A stretch of 64,000 nt of DNA, from positions 4,080 through 68,079 of the forward strand of contig JAQTNV010000015.1 in assembly GCA_028713675.1 (NCBI GenBank). Direction: 5' to 3'. Shown piece by piece: positions 58,499 to 64,000 of the stretch. The translations under genes were made by a program, and so were the position numbers. The stretch comes from a bacterium. Lineage in GTDB: Bacteria; Desulfobacterota; JAPLJL01. The number at the start of each line of letters is the position of its first letter. Positions within the stretch are counted from its first letter, which is position 1. Below the pieces are notes generated by a model, which saw only the letters and a list, made by a program, of their open reading frames with translations, ran no database searches and had not been told where the DNA came from.

Positions 58499-60600
58499 TT
58501 ATGGACTAATCACAGGAACCGGAATATTTGCATTGCCAAAATAACCTATACCTAATTGACCATCGCCGTTATCCCCCCAGCATCTGATCGTATTATCAGT
58601 TAATCGAGCACAAGTGTGAAAATATCCTGCATTTATCTCAACCGCTGTATTTATCCAAGACACAATAACCCCGAGCATTGAAGGGCCGTCCGTCCCATTC
58701 CCTAATTGACCATAATCGTTATACCCCCAGCATCTCATAGTACTATCAGCCAATCTCGCACAGGTATGATGATATCCTAAGCTTATCTCAACCGCCGTGG
58801 TTATATCGGGAACGATCACAGGAGTATTACATGAATAAGCAGACGTCCCGCTCCCTAATTGACTAACATTGTTCATCCCCCAGCATCTGACAGAATTATC
58901 GGTTAACCTCGCGCAGGTGTGATTATATCCAATACTTATTTCAGCGGCCGTGGTTATCCCGGATACGGTAACCGGGATATTTGAATTTGTATTCGTCCCA
59001 TTGCCTAATTCACCATTATGGTTGGATCCCCAGCATTTGATGGTATTGTTATTTAAACGAGCACAAGTATGCTGCCCTCCTGCACTGATCTCGGCCGCCG
59101 AATTAATCCCGGATACGGAAACCGGGATGTTTGAATCTATCCCCGTTCCATTCCCAAACTGACCTCCACCATTTTCCCCCCAGCATCTCATAGTATTATC
59201 AGCCAATCTCGCACAGGTGTGCAGCCATCCAGCGCTTATCTCAACGGCCATGGTTATCCCGGAAACATAAACCGGGATGTTTGAAGACGTCCACGTTCCA
59301 TTTCCTAATTGACCATGGCTGTTATCTCCCCAGCAAGTAACGGTATTATTAGCTAACCTCGCACAGACATGATCTGATCCCGCGCTTATCTCGGCGGCTG
59401 TTGTTATCCCAAATACGGTAACCGGGATATTTGAATTCGTATTCGTCCCATCACCTAATTGACCATACTCGTTATCTCCCCAGCAGCTAACGGTATTGTC
59501 GGCCAACCTCGCACAAGTGTGATTATCTCCGGCACTTATCTCTGCCATAGTTGTTATCCCGGGGATCGTAACCGGGACATATAAACTTGATTTCGCCCCG
59601 TTCCCTAATTGACCATACTCGTTATCTCCCCAACAGCTAATGGTATTATCGGCCAACCTCGCACAGTTGTGAAAACCGTATCTTGCGCTTATCTCAACTG
59701 CCGTGGTTATCCCGGATACGACAACAGGTGTGTTTGAAGCCATCCACGTCCCATCCCCCAATTCACCGTCATCGTTATGCCCCCAACAGCTGACGGTATT
59801 ATCAACTAACCTTGCACAGGCGTGATCTGATCCCGCGCTTATCTCGGCAGCCGTTGTTATCCCAAATACGTTAAGCGGGATATTTGAATTCGTATTCGTC
59901 CCATCACCTAATTGACCATTATCATTTTCCCCCCAACATCTGACGGTATCATCAGATAATCTCGCGCAGGTATGATATATTCCTGCGGAAATCTCCACCG
60001 CCGTATTCATTCCGGATACCATAACCGGGGTGTATGAAGTGGTATTTGTCCCATCCCCTAATTGCCCTCTATTGTTATATCCCCAGCATCTGACGGTATT
60101 GTCGTCTAATCTCGCGCAGGTGTGATACCCTCCTGCACTTATTTCAGCCGCCGTAGTTATTACGGATACCGTAACCGGGGTGTATGAAGTGGTATTCGTC
60201 CCATCCCCCAATTCACCAAACCCGTTCTCTCCCCAGCATCTGAGAGTATTATCAGCTAGCCGAGCACAAGTTTGCCCCCATCCTGTACTTATCTCAACCG
60301 CCGTATTAATCCCAGATACACGAACCGGGATGTTTGATCGTATATTTGTCCCATCCCCTAACTGACCGGAAACGTTCCACCCCCAGCATCTGAGAGTATG
60401 ATCAGCCAACCTTGCACAGGTGTAAAACAATCCTGCACTTATCTCAACCGCTGTAGTTATCCCGGACACATAAACCGGCACGACTGAATCCGTGTTTGTC
60501 CCATTCCCTAATTCACCAGATCCGTTCTCTCCCCAACATCTGACGGTATTATCGCTTAATCTCACACAGGTGTGACGATATCCTGCGCTCATCTGAATTG
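58499..60600. repeat. Tandem 150-base repeats encoding RCC1 units
   Basis: Fourteen near-identical copies of a 150-base unit, each with the complement of the CWG codons (CCCCAGCA) and of TGTGCCCG-like codons. Identity between adjacent units is high enough for recombination, so the number of blades may vary between strains. Confidence 0.85.
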
Positions 60601-62995
60601 CGACAAGATACTCTCTCTTCTTTTCAACGATATTAGTATCCCTGTTCCCCGTATTATCCCGGGCCCGGACAAGAAAATAGTATGTCTGCCCTGCGGTCAA
60701 GCCGGTTATTTTAAAATTCCGCATATTGGATTTAGCAGTATAAATAGCGGTAAAGCTGGCCACGCACGCTCCGGCCGCATCAGATTGGCATATATCATAT
60801 ACAATCTCAGATTGTGGTGTTGCATCATCTGTAGCTGGTACCCAGAATAGCATCACCTCCGTATCCGACAGGGCCAAGATCTCCTTTATCCCGGAAAAAA
60901 TTGGAGGTGTGTTGGTATTGATTAACCAGGTATAAGAAGCAGGGGTTGGATCAATATTGCCCGCCAGATCAATCGCCCTTACGTTAAAGAAATGATTTCC
61001 TTCAGTTAATGGCCCCGGATAACTCTTCGGAGAGGCACAGATCTCCCATGGGTTCTTGTCCAACTTGCACTCGAAAGTTGGGCCACCTTCACTTGAAGTA
61101 AAACTAAAACCTGCCGAGACCTGACTTGTGGGGTTCGAAGGCTGAGCGGTAATAGAAGTGTCCGGCGGAATGGTATCGACAATATAGGTAAGATGCGTGT
61201 TTGTCGCGGCGGTGTCCGCGTTCAGCAGGGAGTCCCGGCAGGCGATGTAAATTGTGTTTGTGCCTTCCAATAGCCCCGAAGCCCCGCAGGAAATAGAGGT
61301 GGTTCCATCACCCGTGCAGTCTCCGGACATGCCGCCATAGGCCTGATCGGTAAGGGACCATTTGCAGTCCCCGCTTTCGTTCAAATTTAGAGCAATAACC
61401 GGCGACTTGGAGTTGATGATGGTCGCTGAAGCCGGGCTCCAGTCGGACTGAACCGGCGGAATATTGTCCACGAAGTAGGAAAGATGCATATTGGTAGCCG
61501 CGGTATCCGCATTTCCCAGGGAGTCCCGGCAGGCGATGTAAATTGTGTTTGTACCTTCCAATAGCCCCGAAGCCCCGCAAGAAATAGAGGTGTTTCCATC
61601 ACCCGTGCAGTCTCCGGACATGCCGGCATAATTCAGGTCCGAACGGGACCATTTGCAGTCTCCGTTTTCGTTCAAGTTCAAAGTGATGGTTGGGGATGCG
61701 GAAGTCCCGGCAACTGGGCTCCAGCTGGACTGAACCGGCGGAGCAGTATCCACAATGTAGGTAAGATGTATATTGGTAGCCGCGGTATCCGCGTTCAGCA
61801 GGGAGTCCCTGCAGGCAATGTAAACAGTATTTGCACCTTCCAACAACCCCGAAACCCCGCACATTATGGAAGTGGTTCCATCGCCCGCGCAGCCTCCAAC
61901 CATTAGAGAGTAATCTTCATCATAGAGTGACCATTTGCAGTCGCCGATCTCATTCAAATTTAGAGCAATAACCGGCGACTTGGTGGTAATGGTTGACGCT
62001 GAAGCCGGGTTCCACCCGGACTGAACCGGCGGAGCTGTATCCACAATGTAGGTAAGATGTGTATTGGTAGCCGCGATATCCGCGTTCAGCAGGGAGTCCC
62101 TGCAGGCAATGTAAACAGTATTTGCACCTTCCAACAACCCCGAAACCCCGCACATTATGGAAGTGGTTCCATCGCCCGCGCAGCCTCCAACCATTAGAGA
62201 GTAATCTTCATCAGAGAGTGACCATTTGCAGTCGCCGATCTCATTCAAGTTGAAAGCGATGGTAGGTGACTTGGTGGTAATGGTTGCCGCCGAAGCCGGG
62301 CTCCAACCGGACTGAACCGGCAGGGCAGTATCCAGGGTGAAGGTATAACTGGTAGGTGTTTGATCTGTATTCCCCGCCTGGTCTATCGCCCTTATCTCAA
62401 AAATATGATTGCCTTCGGAAAGTCCGGTATATGAAACGGGAGAGGCGCAGGAAACCCAACCTCCTGAATCCAACTGGCATTCAAAGGTTGATCCCGCCTC
62501 AGTAGAGGCGAACTCAAAAGTCAATGAAGTTTCGTTGGTTGGATTCACCGGCTGGGCAGTGAGGAAAGTGTCCGGGGGGGTGGTGTCCGGGATGACCTCC
62601 GGGAGCGTGGTCGCGGTCGCCTCATTGGAATATTCGGAATCACCCACCGAGTTGAAAGCGCTGACCCGGTATGAATACGTGGTTGCGGGGTTCAGGCCGG
62701 TGTCCGAATAAGAAAGGGTGTCGGCAGCGAGTGAGGTTACCAAGGCATAAGCACCGCCGGAAACCATTCTTTCGATCTTGAAACCCTCTTCATTATCCGC
62801 ATTATCCGTCCAACTGAGATCAATCCGGGATGAAGAAATGGCCGAAGCCTGAAGGTCCGTTGGGAAATCAGGCGGAGAAGATTTACTGCCGCAAGCATTA
62901 AGGAAAAAAAATAGAAACAATACAAACACCGCGGCCGGAATTTTCCTTATTCCATTACTCGGAGCAAGATTTTGTTTTTTGCCAATCTGGTTCAT
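58499..62995 (-). CDS. Giant lipoprotein with Ig-like repeats and fourteen RCC1-type repeats
   Basis: A 1498-residue surface lipoprotein with lipid anchor C35 (FLNACG). A fibronectin III domain (about 42-130) is followed by a TQP-type Ig-like module, four tandem copies of a roughly 97-residue domain with core NLNEIGDCKWSL, GDGTTSIMCG and NTVYIACRDS (about 225-620), another Ig-like module and a second fibronectin-like domain. From about 815 to the end come fourteen RCC1-like repeats of about 50 residues, each with HTCARLxDNTVRCWGxNxxGQLGDGT, which should form two seven-bladed propellers. Each RCC1 repeat has a cysteine pair. Likely an adhesin or ligand-binding surface protein. The DNA repeats have a 150-base period. 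Confidence 0.9.
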   Translation of the reverse strand: MNQIGKKQNLAPSNGIRKIPAAVFVLFLFFFLNACGSKSSPPDFPTDLQASAISSSRIDLSWTDNADNEEGFKIERMVSGGAYALVTSLAADTLSYSDTGLNPATTYSYRVSAFNSVGDSEYSNEATATTLPEVIPDTTPPDTFLTAQPVNPTNETSLTFEFASTEAGSTFECQLDSGGWVSCASPVSYTGLSEGNHIFEIRAIDQAGNTDQTPTSYTFTLDTALPVQSGWSPASAATITTKSPTIAFNLNEIGDCKWSLSDEDYSLMVGGCAGDGTTSIMCGVSGLLEGANTVYIACRDSLLNADIAATNTHLTYIVDTAPPVQSGWNPASASTITTKSPVIALNLNEIGDCKWSLYDEDYSLMVGGCAGDGTTSIMCGVSGLLEGANTVYIACRDSLLNADTAATNIHLTYIVDTAPPVQSSWSPVAGTSASPTITLNLNENGDCKWSRSDLNYAGMSGDCTGDGNTSISCGASGLLEGTNTIYIACRDSLGNADTAATNMHLSYFVDNIPPVQSDWSPASATIINSKSPVIALNLNESGDCKWSLTDQAYGGMSGDCTGDGTTSISCGASGLLEGTNTIYIACRDSLLNADTAATNTHLTYIVDTIPPDTSITAQPSNPTSQVSAGFSFTSSEGGPTFECKLDKNPWEICASPKSYPGPLTEGNHFFNVRAIDLAGNIDPTPASYTWLINTNTPPIFSGIKEILALSDTEVMLFWVPATDDATPQSEIVYDICQSDAAGACVASFTAIYTAKSNMRNFKITGLTAGQTYYFLVRARDNTGNRDTNIVEKKREYLVAIQMSAGYRHTCVRLSDNTVRCWGENGSGELGNGTNTDSVVPVYVSGITTAVEISAGLFYTCARLADHTLRCWGWNVSGQLGDGTNIRSNIPVRVSGINTAVEISTGWGQTCARLADNTLRCWGENGFGELGDGTNTTSYTPVTVSVITTAAEISAGGYHTCARLDDNTVRCWGYNNRGQLGDGTNTTSYTPVMVSGMNTAVEISAGIYHTCARLSDDTVRCWGENDNGQLGDGTNTNSNIPLNVFGITTAAEISAGSDHACARLVDNTVSCWGHNDDGELGDGTWMASNTPVVVSGITTAVEISARYGFHNCARLADNTISCWGDNEYGQLGNGAKSSLYVPVTIPGITTMAEISAGDNHTCARLADNTVSCWGDNEYGQLGDGTNTNSNIPVTVFGITTAAEISAGSDHVCARLANNTVTCWGDNSHGQLGNGTWTSSNIPVYVSGITMAVEISAGWLHTCARLADNTMRCWGENGGGQFGNGTGIDSNIPVSVSGINSAAEISAGGQHTCARLNNNTIKCWGSNHNGELGNGTNTNSNIPVTVSGITTAAEISIGYNHTCARLTDNSVRCWGMNNVSQLGSGTSAYSCNTPVIVPDITTAVEISLGYHHTCARLADSTMRCWGYNDYGQLGNGTDGPSMLGVIVSWINTAVEINAGYFHTCARLTDNTIRCWGDNGDGQLGIGYFGNANIPVPVISP
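61180..62330. repeat. Tandem repeats of about 290 bases encoding Ig-like domains
   Basis: Four copies of a domain of about 97 codons; the two leftmost in the protein (nearest 62330) are almost identical at the DNA level over long stretches, which suggests recent duplication. Confidence 0.8.
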
Positions 62996-63057
62996 ATTGC
63001 CGGGAATTTTAGGTTAGACCCATTTTCTGATTTGATAAACGGAAAGTCAAGAAATCT

Positions 63058-63150
63058 GGTCATGGGTGATGGGTTATAGGTCGTAGGCAAACACCCAAAA
63101 AACACCTTGAGCGCAGGCTTAAGCCTGCGGCTACCGCCTACTGCCTACTT
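63058..63150. repeat. Heptamer array and palindrome between the RCC1 lipoprotein and SDR genes
   Basis: 63058-63092: GGTCATG, GGTGATG, GGTTATA, GGTCGTA, GGCAAAC in register. 63112-63135: palindrome CGCAGGCTTAAGCCTGCG followed by GCTACC. 63136-63148: GCCTAC and TGCCTAC units. The left array precedes the RCC1 lipoprotein start (62995); the right units follow the SDR gene. Confidence 0.85.
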
Positions 63151-63175
63151 TAATCGCAGTGATTTTTCCCCGCGA

Positions 63176-64000
63176 TTAAACCATTCCCCAGCGCGCCAAC
63201 CGGATCGAGAGCGCCCGGATCAAGCCGTGCTTGTTCATAAACGCCATGACACTGAAATAAAGTGAGGGGAAAAACCTTTTGTTGGCCCAGAACACCCTGC
63301 CCGAGAGCATCGGGATCACGTAGAACTTGCCTTTTTCCACCCCCCGGATGATCCTTCGCGCCACCCCCTCCGAGGTGATCCGGGAAAACTGAAAAGCCGC
63401 GTTGGCGAATTCCTTCTCCCAGGGCTCGGTGTATTTCATGTCCTTGCCCAGATTGGTATTGAAAAACATCGGGCAGGCCACCGTGATCCCGATGTTGGCG
63501 GAGGCCAGTTCGATCCTGAGCGTTTCGGACAAGGAAATCACCGCGGCCTTGGTGGCATTGTACGGGCTCATGTTGGTCATCGAGAGCAGTCCGGCCGCAG
63601 ACCCGATATTTAATATGTATCCTCCGCCCTGCGCCTTCATCCGGGGGATGAACTCGTGGCACCCGTAAAGCACGCCCCAGAAATTAATATCTACAATCCG
63701 TTTCCAGTTTTCGAGCGGGATCTCCCCGACCGATCCCGCGACGGCGATCCCGGCGTTGTTAATCAAAAGATCAACGCCTTTCCATCGGGAGAAGAAATGA
63801 TCGGCCATCGCCTTCACCGATTCAGGCCGCCTGACATCGACAGTCAAGATCTCTCCGGACCCCCCGGCCCGCTCCACCAGCTCCAGGGTCTCCCGGGAAC
63901 CGACTTCGTTGACATCCGCGATGCCGATTTTACAGCCTTTCCGGGCCAGGACCAGGGCCAGGGCCCGCCCCAGCCCCGAAGCCGCGCCGGTGATTACCAC
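63176..64000 (-). CDS. Short-chain dehydrogenase/reductase, N-terminus outside window
   Basis: An SDR-family oxidoreductase; 274 residues are visible and the frame is open to the window edge, so the first few residues are missing. The cofactor motif is TGAASGLGRALAL (TGxxxGxG), then NNAG, the catalytic Ser in NIGSAAGLLS and the YxxxK motif SPYNATKAA. The C-terminal 60 residues are rich in aromatics and basic residues and could sit on the membrane. Substrate unknown. NAD(P)-dependent. Confidence 0.92.
   Translation of the reverse strand: MVITGAASGLGRALALVLARKGCKIGIADVNEVGSRETLELVERAGGSGEILTVDVRRPESVKAMADHFFSRWKGVDLLINNAGIAVAGSVGEIPLENWKRIVDINFWGVLYGCHEFIPRMKAQGGGYILNIGSAAGLLSMTNMSPYNATKAAVISLSETLRIELASANIGITVACPMFFNTNLGKDMKYTEPWEKEFANAAFQFSRITSEGVARRIIRGVEKGKFYVIPMLSGRVFWANKRFFPSLYFSVMAFMNKHGLIRALSIRLARWGMV

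Overview
The window comes from a GC-rich, Gram-negative, anaerobic bacterium. It encodes type IV pilus motor genes of the PilB-PilT-PilC-PilS-PilR type, outer-membrane usher fimbriae, many lipoproteins, a multisubunit membrane [NiFe] hydrogenase, and a large set of oxygen-defence proteins typical of strict anaerobes (rubredoxin, flavodiiron protein, desulfoferrodoxin, four rubrerythrin-like proteins). A deltaproteobacterial (Desulfobacterota) or related candidate lineage fits best, but nothing here fixes the taxonomy.

Layout. 1-88: start of a ferredoxin-like gene leaving the window on the minus strand. 325-7485: pilB-pilT-pilC-pilS-pilR on the plus strand. 7720-9759: uvrB. 9968-11401: a 58-residue peptide gene under a strong promoter, followed by an MFS transporter. 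11495-12545: a flavin reductase and a small ABM-domain protein. 12619-25887 (minus): a composite hydrogenase operon, in transcription order NuoG-like protein, HydB-like, HydG-like, NuoL/HyfB, NuoCD/HyfG, NuoH/HyfC, NuoI/HyfH, HyfE, HyfF, NuoB/HyfI, a PhnD-like lipoprotein and a HycI-type maturation protease. 26022-32466 (minus): an oxygen and peroxide defence island. 32838-41085 (minus): four surface lipoproteins ending at a terminator. 41562-44075: panB-panC-panD and a small basic protein. 44185-45683: DUF502 protein, smpB and the tmRNA gene. 45819-46873: two membrane proteins. 46915-51649 (minus): an AT-rich archaic chaperone-usher fimbrial operon. 51897-58430: assorted genes including a Tat-exported Fe-S lipoprotein, a phytoene-desaturase-like oxidoreductase, a YgjP-type metalloprotease and a degenerate YchF-like protein. 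58499-62995: a giant RCC1-repeat lipoprotein. 63176-64000: a truncated SDR dehydrogenase.

Two observations stand out. First, the hydrogenase large subunit looks like two ORFs but is a single reading frame (18466-20148). It is interrupted by two in-frame UGA codons exactly where the two N-terminal nickel-ligand cysteines (RxCGxCxxxH) belong. A perfect 7-bp hairpin with a bacterial-SECIS-like loop follows at a distance that suits both UGAs. The simplest reading is a hydrogenase with two selenocysteines at the metal site (UGIU).

Second, most gaps between genes carry degenerate tandem repeats with a strict 7-nt period (sometimes 9 nt). They come in many sequence families but follow one polarity rule: purine-rich on the mRNA strand just after a stop codon, pyrimidine-rich just before a start codon. 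Read-through transcripts would therefore fold the two arms together. Several arrays contain the stop codon of the neighbouring gene, and one appears to sit in frame inside a flavoprotein gene. All calls are from reading the sequence; no database searches or folding programs were run.
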